Positions 40,077-48,602 of a stretch of 64,000 bases of DNA are shown here, one piece after another (position 1 is the first letter of the stretch; every line of letters starts with the position of its first letter). A model generated the notes under the pieces. The model was given only the letters and a program-made list of their open reading frames with translations, did not search any database and was not told the origin of the DNA. The stretch is from Coriobacteriaceae bacterium (lineage in GTDB: Bacteria > Actinomycetota > Coriobacteriia > Coriobacteriales > Coriobacteriaceae), in contig CABIWB010000009.1 in assembly GCA_902362275.1 (NCBI GenBank), positions 11,700 to 75,699 on the forward strand, given 5' to 3'. Both the position numbers and the translations under genes were made by a program.

Positions 40077-41030
40077 CTACTGGCCGCGCACGCGGCGGGC
40101 GATGCGGTCGGAAAGCGAGGCTTTCTCGGCGCGGTTCTTGCCCCAAAAAGCGCAGGCCACCATGCCGGGACCCACATGCGAGCCGATGGTGGGGCCCACG
40201 GAACTGCGAATGATCGTGACGTCGGCGCAGCCCTCCTCCTTGCGGATGGCGGCTTCGAGCCAGTCGCCGTCCTTCTCAGCATCAGCCGTCATGATGGCGA
40301 TGGGCATGGTGCGATCGGGCACGTAGTTCTCGCGGAACGACTTGAGGATGGACTTGAGTGCCTTCTTGCGGCCGCGGTTAACGCCGATCAGCGACAGCGA
40401 GCCGGCCAGGTCGTAGGAGAGCTCGGGCTTGACGTCGAGCTTTGCCGTGAGCTGTGCCGCCGCGGGCGGAATGCGGCCGCCGGCAGCCAGTGCGTCGAAG
40501 CTCTCGAGCGTAAAGTAGCCGTGCACGTAGGTCTTTGCCTCGTTTGCCCAATCGACCAGCTGCTCGGCGGTCAGTCCCGCCGAACGCTGGCGCACGGCCT
40601 CGAGCGCCAAGAGCGCGCCGGTCGCACAGGGCAGAGCGTTGTCGACCACGTAGAGCTCAAAGTTGGGATACTCGGCGCGCACGGCATCTGCCGCCTGGCA
40701 CGCGGAGTTGTAGCTCGACGACAGCGCCGAGGTAAAGCACAGGTAGACCGTGGGCGTGCCCTCTTTGGCGCACTCGGTAAAGAACTCGATATAGCGACCG
40801 AGCGACACAGCCGAGGTGGACACGCGGGCGCCGGCGCGCATGCGGTCGTAGAACTCCTTAGGGCTCATACTCGACCAGATGTCGTCCGTGCGCTCCTCGC
40901 CATCGATGATAAAGGGGAAGCCCAAGATATCGACATCGAGGTTCGCGGCGACCTCGGGGCTAAAGTCGCAGCAGGTATCGACGACGATGCGGCAGCGGTC
41001 AGAATGACCGGCGGATGCGGCCTTGTCCAT
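40077..41030 (-). CDS. DegV family fatty-acid-binding protein
   Basis: 317 residues from the ATG at 41030 (GGAG 9 bases upstream). CRIVVDTCCDFSPEVAANLD and the segment RVSTSAVSLGRYIEFFTECA match the DegV fold, which binds a single fatty acid in a buried cleft, and FakB-type proteins present it to FakA kinase. The C-terminal SSVGPTIGSHVGPGMVACAF closes the pocket. No fakA is next to it. It is flanked by terminators, thus its own unit. Confidence 0.88.
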   Translation of the reverse strand: MDKAASAGHSDRCRIVVDTCCDFSPEVAANLDVDILGFPFIIDGEERTDDIWSSMSPKEFYDRMRAGARVSTSAVSLGRYIEFFTECAKEGTPTVYLCFTSALSSSYNSACQAADAVRAEYPNFELYVVDNALPCATGALLALEAVRQRSAGLTAEQLVDWANEAKTYVHGYFTLESFDALAAGGRIPPAAAQLTAKLDVKPELSYDLAGSLSLIGVNRGRKKALKSILKSFRENYVPDRTMPIAIMTADAEKDGDWLEAAIRKEEGCADVTIIRSSVGPTIGSHVGPGMVACAFWGKNRAEKASLSDRIARRVRGQ

Positions 41031-41048
41031 CAAAGCGACTCCTTACGT

Positions 41049-41081
41049 AAAAAAGCGGCCATCCGCATGGGATGGCCGCCA
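41049..41081 (-). terminator. Terminator after hpf
   Basis: On the minus strand GGCGGCCATCC and GGATGGCCGC form a stem followed by TTTTTTAC. Confidence 0.8.
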
Positions 41082-41109
41082 ACCGTTAACTCATGCAAGT
41101 TAACGTATT

Positions 41110-41694
41110 TTACTCGTCAAGTGTTTCGATGCGGGGCTTGATGATGCCATATCCACCATTCTTACGGTGATACACCACATTGATGAGGCCGGTCGTCGCG
41201 TTCTCGAAGACGTAGAAGTCGTGGCCCAGCAGATCGGTCTGCACCAGCGCCTGCTCCTCAGTCATCGGGGTGACATCGACGACCTTCTCGCGGACGAGCA
41301 GGTCGTCGTCCTCCTCGGGCAGCAGCAGGTCGGCCAGATCCTCGACGCGCTCGACCGGTGCGACATCCGCGGCGCTGGCACCACCCTGGCGGTTGTCCAC
41401 GACCTTGGTCTTGAACTTGCGCAGCTGGCGGGTGACCTTATCGGCGGAGAGATCGATGGCGGCGTACATATCTGCACCATGCTCGGCAACGCGAATCACA
41501 GAGCCGCGGGCACGAACCGTGACCTCAACGATTGCCGGGTTGGGGTTCGAGGGGTTCTTCTCATAACGAAGCACGACGTCGACTGTCATGGGCTCGATAT
41601 CGAAAACCTTGAGCGCCTCGCCGATCTTCTCATCCACATGCGCACGCAGAGCATCGGTTACCGTCGTCTTGCGTCCAGAAACCTTGATATCCAT
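41110..41694 (-). CDS. hpf: Ribosome hibernation promoting factor, long form
   Basis: 194 residues from the ATG at 41694 (GGAG 7 bases upstream). The N-terminal domain (MDIKVSGRKTTVTDALRAHV to about 100) is the YfiA/HPF ribosome-binding fold. The C-terminal domain (about 135-194, VREKVVDVTPMTEEQALVQT through VYHRKNGGYGIIKPRIETLD) is the dimerisation domain that makes 100S ribosomes. The frame extends 60 bases upstream without a ribosome site. Confidence 0.92.
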   Translation of the reverse strand: MDIKVSGRKTTVTDALRAHVDEKIGEALKVFDIEPMTVDVVLRYEKNPSNPNPAIVEVTVRARGSVIRVAEHGADMYAAIDLSADKVTRQLRKFKTKVVDNRQGGASAADVAPVERVEDLADLLLPEEDDDLLVREKVVDVTPMTEEQALVQTDLLGHDFYVFENATTGLINVVYHRKNGGYGIIKPRIETLDE

Positions 41695-41911
41695 ACGTGG
41701 CTCCAATCTGCCTCGGGGACTTACTGTACTGGCTATGTACCCATTGCCGTGCATTTAATCACGCGAATTCCCAAAGACCCGAATAACGACTGCTTGATAC
41801 CGCATACCGAAGTCTCGCACTTTTCCGTGGCAAAGTGCGCTATAGGAGGGCGTCGGCGGAGTTGGTTTTTCTCCTGAAAATCGCTCTTGAACTGCTGGTT
41901 TTATCAAAATA

Positions 41912-41947
41912 GAAAAGCCGGGCTCCCCTATTGGGGAGACCCGGCCC
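41912..41947 (-). terminator. Terminator after the solute-binding lipoprotein
   Basis: On the minus strand GGGCCGGGTCTCCCC and GGGGAGCCCGGC followed by TTTTCTA. It is also suited to the plus strand. Confidence 0.75.
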
Positions 41948-42011
41948 TGCGTGTTGAAACCGTGAAGAAGCGCCTTGTTCGGTGTACGGCAGGCGCCACC
42001 CCTACCAATAA

Positions 42012-43004
42012 CTAGCTATTGAGCTTGTTGATGTCATCGTCGGTGATGGTGCCCTCCTGACTAGACGACGGGCTGTCGCCGTTGTTATCGGAGGTGTCGC
42101 CATCGGAGGACTCGGTCTCGTTGGACGTGGAGTCGGATGCCTGCACATTGGCCCCCGAAACAGTCTTGGCGGTAAGGTCATAGGGCATTTGGCCGTACCA
42201 GACGCAGTGGACCGCCTCGAGCGTGCCGTCGACCGTGATGCCGTCGAGGGCATCACTCACGGCACGGCACAGCTCATCGTTAGAGCTAAGGCCTGCGACG
42301 CCAAGCGTGGAGGGCGCCTCGAGCGTGCCGATATAGGAGATCTGGCTCATCAGGCGCGCGAGGTAACCGCCGGCCGTAGAGTCGCAAATCACGTAGTCGA
42401 CCTCGCCGGACTCGAGCGCCTCAAAGCACTCGTTGATGTTGGAGAAGGTCTTTTGGTTGGCCGTAATGCCCTGCTTGGCGAGCGCTTCCTGCGAGGCCGA
42501 GGAGGTCTGAACGCCCAGGGTAGCAGTGTTAAGCGTTTCGGTGGAAACGCTCAGCGACTCTCCGTCACTGCTCTTGCCGAATACGGCGGCGGCATCGTAC
42601 AGACAGGTGCCAAGCGAGCTGATATCGCCGTCCGTAGACCTGACATCGCCAATGAAGATGTCGGCCTTTTTATCGCTGAGTACGGAATCGGCCGAGGACG
42701 CATCGACAAAGGCAACCTTGAGACCCATGCGGCATACAAGGGCACGAGCAGCATCGACCGCATAGCCCGTAAGGTTTCCGTCGGCATCTTGCATGGCCTG
42801 CGGGGCGTCGGACGTATCGAGAGCGACCGTCAGGGTTCCCGGCGTGACCAGGGCGTCGTCCGATACCGTGGGGGTGACGGTCTCGCGCTCGATTTGGTCG
42901 ATCGTGGGCGTCGTGAACGTGGACAGCGGGTTGAACGCGCATCCGCTCAGGCCCAAAACGGCGATGACCGCTGCGGTCCCAGCACCTAACCGAGCCGCGT
43001 GCAT
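42012..43004 (-). CDS. Extracellular solute-binding lipoprotein (family 3-like)
   Basis: 330 residues from the ATG at 43004, chosen for GAGGGG 8 bases upstream and the lipoprotein signal AAVIAVLGLSGCAFN (lipid Cys about 22). The mature part resembles amino-acid-type periplasmic binding proteins (SBP_bac_3): TLTVALDTSDAPQAMQDADG, NLTGYAVDAARALVCRMGLK and VDYVICDSTAGGYLARLMSQ. The tail is Ser/Asp/Asn-rich. No permease or ATPase genes lie beside it, so it may work with a distant transporter. Confidence 0.75.
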   Translation of the reverse strand: MHAARLGAGTAAVIAVLGLSGCAFNPLSTFTTPTIDQIERETVTPTVSDDALVTPGTLTVALDTSDAPQAMQDADGNLTGYAVDAARALVCRMGLKVAFVDASSADSVLSDKKADIFIGDVRSTDGDISSLGTCLYDAAAVFGKSSDGESLSVSTETLNTATLGVQTSSASQEALAKQGITANQKTFSNINECFEALESGEVDYVICDSTAGGYLARLMSQISYIGTLEAPSTLGVAGLSSNDELCRAVSDALDGITVDGTLEAVHCVWYGQMPYDLTAKTVSGANVQASDSTSNETESSDGDTSDNNGDSPSSSQEGTITDDDINKLNS

Positions 43005-43359
43005 CAAGCTGCCCCTCACCATGTCCACTACCCTGCCTTCTGTGTCGTATACGATCCGTGCGTTGCGCGGAATATCAGGTTGTTCCCACCAGCTGACCTG
43101 GTATTTGACCCCACACTTGCGCACCGGGGTGTTTGCTCGGGAGGCCGCAGCCACCTTCACGACTGGCCCGCTCGCCCGCGAGGCGGTATTGCCCCAAAAA
43201 AAGTAGAACGGACGGTGCGGCTTACATCTAGGACGCGCCATGATCGCGCCGCGCGCACGCGGTCGCTTACGTGGATCCCTTTGACCGCGTCTGTCTTGGA
43301 CTAGGACGGGCATTTCGTCCGTCCGCAACCACAGCCTGGTAGGAACGTAGCGCATTATA
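43005..43359 (-). promoter_or_regulatory. Long structured leader before the lipoprotein gene
   Basis: A consensus -10 TATAAT (43354-43359, minus strand) with a weak TTAAAC -35 lies about 340 bases before the ATG. The transcribed part can fold: GCACCG plus GGGG pair with CCCCGGUGC across a hairpin CCGCCUCGCGGGCGAGCGG and another GCCA/UGGC stem. Frames through it use rare Arg codons, so it is probably not coding. No known riboswitch class is recognised. Confidence 0.4.
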
Positions 43360-43454
43360 GCTAAGTTCAAGCTAAAGTTTAAGGTTAAGGGCGTCATTCG
43401 CATCGTGCGCACAGATTTTGCAGGTCGGAGTGGGATATTCGTGCCCCTATGAAG

Positions 43455-43483
43455 CCCGGAGCTCCCCTACGGGGAGCTCCGGG
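43455..43483. terminator. Strong hairpin left of the MITE-like element
   Basis: CCCGGAGCTCCCC TAC GGGGAGCTCCGGG is a perfect 13-bp stem. It has no T tract on either side, so a terminator call is tentative. Confidence 0.4.
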
Positions 43484-43498
43484 GCGTCCTTCTTAGGG

Positions 43499-43725
43499 TG
43501 CCCCGGCCAAAATATGGCAAATATGAGTACTGCCACCAATTTAGTAACAGGCAATTTTGGCCTCTCGGACAGATTTTGCGCTCAGTGTCGCCAACCTGAT
43601 GCTTAGTTATTCTACATTTGTTTATTATCTTCTTACTTTACGCCGCCTCCGAGTCCTAAATTCCTTGATTTTGCTGTTACTGATTTAGTGACAGTACTCA
43701 TATTTGCCGTATTTTGGCCAGGGCA
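43499..43725. mobile_element. MITE-like element with 52-base inverted ends
   Basis: The ends TGCCCYGGCCAAAATAYGGC and AAATATGAGTACTG continue to AGTAACAG. They are inverted copies (43499-43550 and 43674-43725) with only a few mismatches. The 123-base centre is AT-rich and has no gene. There is no transposase and no clear target duplication. It could be mobilised in trans or be a non-mobile hairpin. Confidence 0.7.
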
Positions 43726-43753
43726 TATGATTAACCCCTATTTTCGACGCGAA

Positions 43754-44863
43754 TTAGACCGGCTTAAGCCCAAAACACGCCCGCAGCGTGTTAAGCAACG
43801 CCTCTTGCTTCTTCCTGCGGGCATCGACACGATTCCGGTACCGCTTTCGCATACGCTGGTGCATGCGCCATGCGAGCGCTTCCATCGCTTCCATGTCGCA
43901 GAGCATCTCGTTGTTGACCGTTGCGACCTCGATTCCCATAGTAATCAAGCCCGTGTTGCGTTTTTCATCATGGATACGTCCCCTCCGAGAGGAATGGCCC
44001 AGCTCACCGTTGTATTCCAGGTCAAACCGGGCTGCTTCTTGATACGCATCGCAAACTGCATGCGGCATCCCCGAGATTGCCTGCGCACGGTCATCGAACT
44101 CAATCTTGTAGTCGGTCTTAAAAGGTCCGCAGGCAAACCCGCCATAGGAAAACGGAAGCGAAAACAGGGCGAGCATGATGCACTCCATGGGCGAGAGCAG
44201 GTTCTCTGACAGGTAGGGACAAAGGCGCAGCAGCTGCTTGGCCACATTCCCCTTGCATGCCGCAAGGTAATCTGCCAGGCGATCGGGCGTCAGCACCGGC
44301 TCGACTTCAAAGTAGCCCACATCTGCCGGTTGGTCCTTGTCCTTTGCAAGTCTATTCACAACAGGCGAGGTGTAAGGAGGCAGATACTTCCCGCGATCGC
44401 TCAGTGAAATCTTGGAACACAGTTCCTGGGCCAGGGCAAACGCCTGAACACAGCCGACCTCGCGGGCGATGGCAACACAAAGGGCCTCGGGAGATAGGCT
44501 GTACACCCCCGGTTCCACCTCTAGAATCGAGCCGGCAGGCAACCCGGAACACACGAACCAGCCCACGCTAGGCATGCGGCGGCGCTGCGCCGCAGATCCC
44601 ACCAGCAAGCACAAATCTTCTTGCACCTCGCCGTTTGCGGCCCCAATCCGCACCAAGTCGGGAAGATAGATGTCCTCGGTCGAGGGCGACGACGTGCGCA
44701 GCACACGGCGCTCTTCATCGGGATTAAGGTCTTTCCAGCTGATATAGCCCATCTGCCGGCGCTCGGCGCGCATCATGCGCAGCGCTGAAGCGCCTGTTAG
44801 GATTACGGAAGCCGCTAGCTGTTCGCCTGTCGGCTCGTTGCGCCGCTCAATCTTCACTGCCAC
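43754..44863 (-). CDS. AbiEi-like N-terminal plus DUF559/Vsr-like protein
   Basis: About 369 residues from GTG 44863, 10 bases after the comF stop (AGGGGTGG upstream). LAASVILTGASALRMMRAER resembles the antitoxin AbiEi motif. The C-terminal half has CDAYQEAARFDLEYNGELGH followed by a short His-containing loop and NTGLITMGIEVATVNNEMLC, resembling the DUF559/Vsr-type PD-(D/E)XK nuclease fold. This architecture recurs in actinobacterial genomes (from memory). A defence or DNA-repair role is possible. Function unproven; a start further upstream within comF is unlikely. Confidence 0.6.
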   Translation of the reverse strand: MAVKIERRNEPTGEQLAASVILTGASALRMMRAERRQMGYISWKDLNPDEERRVLRTSSPSTEDIYLPDLVRIGAANGEVQEDLCLLVGSAAQRRRMPSVGWFVCSGLPAGSILEVEPGVYSLSPEALCVAIAREVGCVQAFALAQELCSKISLSDRGKYLPPYTSPVVNRLAKDKDQPADVGYFEVEPVLTPDRLADYLAACKGNVAKQLLRLCPYLSENLLSPMECIMLALFSLPFSYGGFACGPFKTDYKIEFDDRAQAISGMPHAVCDAYQEAARFDLEYNGELGHSSRRGRIHDEKRNTGLITMGIEVATVNNEMLCDMEAMEALAWRMHQRMRKRYRNRVDARRKKQEALLNTLRACFGLKPV

Positions 44864-44873
44864 AAAACCACCC

Positions 44874-45680
44874 CTACCAAACACGTGCGATAGCAAGGCC
44901 ATCGACTGCCGCAGCGCCGGCACGCTTGAGCTCCGCCGAGGCTGCTGCCATGGTCGCGCCCGTGGTAATGACATCATCGATAAGCAGCAGGCGGCGGCCG
45001 TGCACGTCCTCAACCGTCTCGTACATGCCTTGGGCACGCTCGCGACGCTCCTCGCGACCGAGTTCGCGCTGGTCGACATGCCCGTACTTGACGAGGGCAT
45101 CGAGCAGAGGAACACCCGACAGCTCGCAAAATGGGCGCGCAATGGCCTCCATATGATCAAAGCCACGCCGCCGAAACGCTGCCGCCGTCGCAGGCACAAA
45201 CACCACCGCATCCGCACCGGACAGCACACCTCCTAAGCGTTCGGGCGCTACGACCTGGGCATGCAGGGCGGTGTCGTAGAGCAGCTCCGCCAGATACGGC
45301 GCCAGGCGTCGCTCGCCCGCGTCCTTGTACGCTTTAATGATGCGCGGCAGCGGCTGCGCATAGACGGCGCACGCCAGGCAGCGGTCAAGCGCCTCCGCCA
45401 TTGCCGAGGACGTGCCCTCGACCGAACACTCAGTGCACAGCAAATCCCCAAACGGGGCGCCGCATCGGGTACAGCTATGACGTGGGTCGATGAGCGCGAG
45501 CGCGGCCAGGCAGTCTTGGCAAATAAGCGCACCGGCGCGCTCGCAGCCGGCACATCGTGTTGGCGACAATGCCTCGAGTGCCTCGCGTGCCGCCCGCTCG
45601 GCAAACGGCAGCAATTCGTCCGCAAACGGTAGGGCGCCGGCACCCTGCAGACGGCTCAATTTGTTCAGATGGCTCTTCAA
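44874..45680 (-). CDS. comF: ComF family phosphoribosyltransferase-like protein
   Basis: 268 residues starting at a TTG (45680). The N-terminal half has zinc-finger-like cysteines (CAGCERAGALICQDC and CTRCGAPFGDLLCTEC). The C-terminal half carries the PRTase motif RLLLIDDVITTGATMAAASA. ComF aids DNA uptake and is widespread in non-competent bacteria. The GGGAGGG ribosome site lies 7 bases before the start but inside the 3' arm of a 15-bp hairpin. No better start is seen. Confidence 0.9.
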   Translation of the reverse strand: MKSHLNKLSRLQGAGALPFADELLPFAERAAREALEALSPTRCAGCERAGALICQDCLAALALIDPRHSCTRCGAPFGDLLCTECSVEGTSSAMAEALDRCLACAVYAQPLPRIIKAYKDAGERRLAPYLAELLYDTALHAQVVAPERLGGVLSGADAVVFVPATAAAFRRRGFDHMEAIARPFCELSGVPLLDALVKYGHVDQRELGREERRERAQGMYETVEDVHGRRLLLIDDVITTGATMAAASAELKRAGAAAVDGLAIARVW

Positions 45681-45683
45681 GAC

Positions 45684-45719
45684 ACAACCCTCCCTACGTT
45701 CGGTCGCAGGGAGGGTTGT
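45684..45719 (-). promoter_or_regulatory. Hairpin covering the comF Shine-Dalgarno
   Basis: On the minus strand ACAACCCTCCCTGCG ACCGAA CGTAGGGAGGGTTGT gives a 15-bp stem. The GGGAGGG in its 3' arm is the only ribosome site for the TTG start of comF. It lies after the PSP1 stop and before comF, and lacks a T tract. Confidence 0.65.
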
Positions 45720-45782
45720 TGATTCAGCGCTATGGTACCCCGACGCGATTGGGGTAAGGCGGGTTAAATCCGCTCGCGGGCG

Positions 45783-47483
45783 TTATTCGCCGGCGGGCGG
45801 TTGTGGTGCGGCCGAAGACGGGGTCGAGCCCTCGCCACCATTCTGGCGCGACTTGCGGGAGCGGCGACGGCGACGGCGCTTTTGACCCTGGTCGGCCGAG
45901 CCCTCGCCACCGCGATCTTCGCGCGACTCGCGCTCGTCGCGAGCGGCGCCACGCGAAGCCTTGGCAGCCGCTCCCCCGCCATCTCCGGGACGACGGCGCG
46001 TGACCTTGACCTCGCCATCCGAGACCTGATCGGCAACGGAGGGCACTGAGGGCTTCTGTTGCGTGCCCGAGGAATGGCGACGGCGCGGACGCGGCGCGCG
46101 CTCATCCTCGCCACGTGACTTGCCGCCCTTGTCGGCAGGCGCATCGGAACCCGAGGGACCCTTGGAAGCGGCACCAGCCTCGCGAGCAGCTGCGGCGCGG
46201 AAGGCATCCTCGCGCTCCTCGCTCGACAGGTGACGGCGGCGACGGCGCGTGGGGTTCATGCCACCGCCGCGGTTTTGCTGCTGAGGCTGCTGAGTCTCGC
46301 GCTCGCGGGAGGAGTTCTTGCCTGCAGCTGCAGCCTCGCCGACATCGCCCGAGCCCGCGCGCTTGCGACGACGACGGCCACCGGCGGCCTCCTCGGCCTC
46401 GGGCGTTGCGGCATTGCCGCGGCCCTTTCCGCGGCCACGGCCCTCGCCCTGACCCTGACCGGCGCGAGCATCGGATTCAGCATCGCGACGACGGCGCTTG
46501 GGCATCGACGTGCCGGCCAGACGGTCGGCACTCGACAGGCCATCGCCCACGTCGACGCCGTTTTCGCGATCGAGCTCCATGAGCGCCAGGCGCATCTCGG
46601 GCGACTCGATGCGCTCGAGCACGTCGCGCGTCACGCAGTCGGGGCGGCAGTTGCAGCCCTGCTCGGCGGCCTTCTTTTTGCAACCCTCCGAGCACGTCAT
46701 ATCGGCTAGGTTGACCTTAAAAACCTTGCCGTTCTCCAGGCGCAGCACCAGCTGCTCACGCGGCGTGTCATATTCCTGAATACGCGCCTTGCCGAGCGGC
46801 GTATCGATGAGCGTCTTCTTTTTGGGCGCACGGCTCTTAAAGTCCTTGTACGCCTCGAACTCATAACGCAGGCAGCACATCAGGCGGCCGCACACGCCGC
46901 TGATCTTGGACGAGTTGAGCGGCAGGTCCTGCTCTTTTGCCATGCGAATCGAGACGGGCTCAAACTGTCCGCCAAAGCGCGTACAGCAGAGCTCCTGTCC
47001 GCACTGGGCATAGCCGCCCACCAGGCGGGTCTCGTCACGCACGCCGATCTGGCGCATATCGACGCGAATGTGCAGCGTCGAGGACAGGTCCTTGACGAGC
47101 TGGCGAAAATCGACGCGCTCCTCAGCTGCAAAGTAGAACACGGCCTTCTCGCCGCCAAACAGGTACTCGACGCCCACCGGCTTCATCTCGAGGTCGAGCT
47201 CCTTGACCAGGCGGCGGAAATCGACCATGGCCTCGTCGCCCTGGATGGCCAGGTCATCGGCAAGCTGCAGGTCGATGGCGCTCGCCACGCGCAGCACGGG
47301 CTTGAGCGGCTGACCGATCTCGTCTTGCGGCACCTCAAAGGGATCGGCCGTGACCAGGCCGATCTCGGTTCCGCGCTCGGTGGAGCAAATGGCATAATCG
47401 GCCTCGAGGATATCCAAATCCTGCGGATCGAACCACAGGTCGCGCGAGGCGTAGGTAAACTTAACGGGTACGACTAACGGCAT
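45783..47483 (-). CDS. PSP1-domain protein (YaaT-like) with long Arg-rich tail
   Basis: 566 residues. Residues 1 to about 270 are the PSP1/YaaT domain (YLFGGEKAVFYFAAEERVDF, CCTRFGGQFEPVSIRMAKEQ, CGRLMCCLRYEFEAYKDFKS with multiple Cys). The next part, from about residue 290, is low-complexity, rich in Arg, Gly, Ala, Asp and Glu, unlike the 275-residue Bacillus YaaT. YaaT sits next to holB and tmk and forms the Y-complex with YlbF/YmcA in Bacillus. The gene overlaps holB by 10 bases. Confidence 0.85.
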   Translation of the reverse strand: MPLVVPVKFTYASRDLWFDPQDLDILEADYAICSTERGTEIGLVTADPFEVPQDEIGQPLKPVLRVASAIDLQLADDLAIQGDEAMVDFRRLVKELDLEMKPVGVEYLFGGEKAVFYFAAEERVDFRQLVKDLSSTLHIRVDMRQIGVRDETRLVGGYAQCGQELCCTRFGGQFEPVSIRMAKEQDLPLNSSKISGVCGRLMCCLRYEFEAYKDFKSRAPKKKTLIDTPLGKARIQEYDTPREQLVLRLENGKVFKVNLADMTCSEGCKKKAAEQGCNCRPDCVTRDVLERIESPEMRLALMELDRENGVDVGDGLSSADRLAGTSMPKRRRRDAESDARAGQGQGEGRGRGKGRGNAATPEAEEAAGGRRRRKRAGSGDVGEAAAAGKNSSRERETQQPQQQNRGGGMNPTRRRRRHLSSEEREDAFRAAAAREAGAASKGPSGSDAPADKGGKSRGEDERAPRPRRRHSSGTQQKPSVPSVADQVSDGEVKVTRRRPGDGGGAAAKASRGAARDERESREDRGGEGSADQGQKRRRRRRSRKSRQNGGEGSTPSSAAPQPPAGE

Positions 47484-48601
47484 TTCAGTGCCTTCCTGAT
47501 ATCGAACAGCATGACCTCGATGGCCAGCTGGGGAGTAACGTTTCTGGCGATGTTGCGCTCGGCGGTCGCGACTGCCTCGAGCGCCCGGGTGGCACCCGCA
47601 ACATTGGTCGCGGCGGCAAGCCGACCGATCGTGTCGCGCACGTCTTCGTTCACCACGTCGGCTGCCTCGTCCTGAAGCGTCAGCAGCACGTCGCGCATGA
47701 GCGTCCGCGCGCTCGCCAGCGCTTCCATGATACCCGAACGCTCGCGCGCGTTGAGTTCGCGCTTGTTGCGGTCCTCAAGCTGCTTCAATGCTCCACGCGA
47801 CAGGTAATCGGCGTTTTGCTCGAGCACCTTTTCCTGCGTGGACTTGACCTCGGCGAGAGGCGCCTTAACGGCGACGATGAGCGACTTGGCACGGCTGAGC
47901 ACGTCGGCCTCGTCGGCGGCGATAAGCGAATCGATGGCGCGAACCATCTGACGGCGGGCGTCCTGGCGCTCGGCGCTCTTGAGGAACTCGATGCCACGCG
48001 TGGGGCTTCCCGCTACGGCGACGGCCATGCGGCAACGCGCAGGGTCCTGACCGGTGGCGCGGCTCACGGCCTGCGCGGCGACGGCGGGCGATACCAGCCG
48101 AAACGGCACGCACTGGCAACGACTCACGATAGTGGGCAGCATCACGTCGGCCGAGGTGCCCAACAGGATGAACATGACGCCCTCGGGCGGCTCCTCGAGC
48201 GTTTTGAGCAGCGCGTTGGCGGTGTTGGCGCGCAGCTGCTCGGCACGGTCGATGATGTAGACCTTTGCCTTGGCGCGGATGGGCGCCAGCGGCACGTCGT
48301 CGAGCAGCTCGCGGGTCTGGGCGATGAGGTAACCCGTGGCGCTCTCGGGCGTGCAATAGTGCACGTCGGGATGCGTATGCCGAGAGACGCGCACGCAGCT
48401 GTCGCATGCGCCGCAGCCGTCCTGCTCGCACAGGAAGGCCTGGGCGAGCGCCCACGCGGCGTCGAGCTTACCCGCGCCGGGCGCGCCCAAAAACAGGTAG
48501 GCGTGCGATGCGCGACCGCTGGCGACGGCATTGGTCAAAAAGTCGCGCACGCGTTCCTGGGTGTCAAGCTTGGCCAGCAGGCTTGCCTGAGCGGGGGCCA
48601 T
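47474..48601 (-). CDS. holB: DNA polymerase III delta-prime subunit
   Basis: 375 residues from the ATG at 48601 (overlaps the tmk stop). It has the AAA+ clamp-loader P-loop LFLGAPGAGKLDAAWALAQA (an ATP site that may be degenerate), the Zn module CEQDGCGACDSCVRVSRHTH, and the sensor 1 and collar regions (IIDRAEQLRANTANALLKTL, EEPPEGVMFILLGTSADVM). It loads the sliding clamp with the gamma/tau subunits. It lies between tmk and PSP1, the standard gene order in Firmicutes and Actinobacteria. Confidence 0.92.
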   Translation of the reverse strand: MAPAQASLLAKLDTQERVRDFLTNAVASGRASHAYLFLGAPGAGKLDAAWALAQAFLCEQDGCGACDSCVRVSRHTHPDVHYCTPESATGYLIAQTRELLDDVPLAPIRAKAKVYIIDRAEQLRANTANALLKTLEEPPEGVMFILLGTSADVMLPTIVSRCQCVPFRLVSPAVAAQAVSRATGQDPARCRMAVAVAGSPTRGIEFLKSAERQDARRQMVRAIDSLIAADEADVLSRAKSLIVAVKAPLAEVKSTQEKVLEQNADYLSRGALKQLEDRNKRELNARERSGIMEALASARTLMRDVLLTLQDEAADVVNEDVRDTIGRLAAATNVAGATRALEAVATAERNIARNVTPQLAIEVMLFDIRKALKCR

Positions 48602-48602
48602 G

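Noticed and set aside
43005..43412. N-terminal extension of the solute-binding lipoprotein (about 136 residues)
   Set aside because: It would bury the lipoprotein signal inside the protein; it uses rare codons, and GAGGGG marks the start at 43004.
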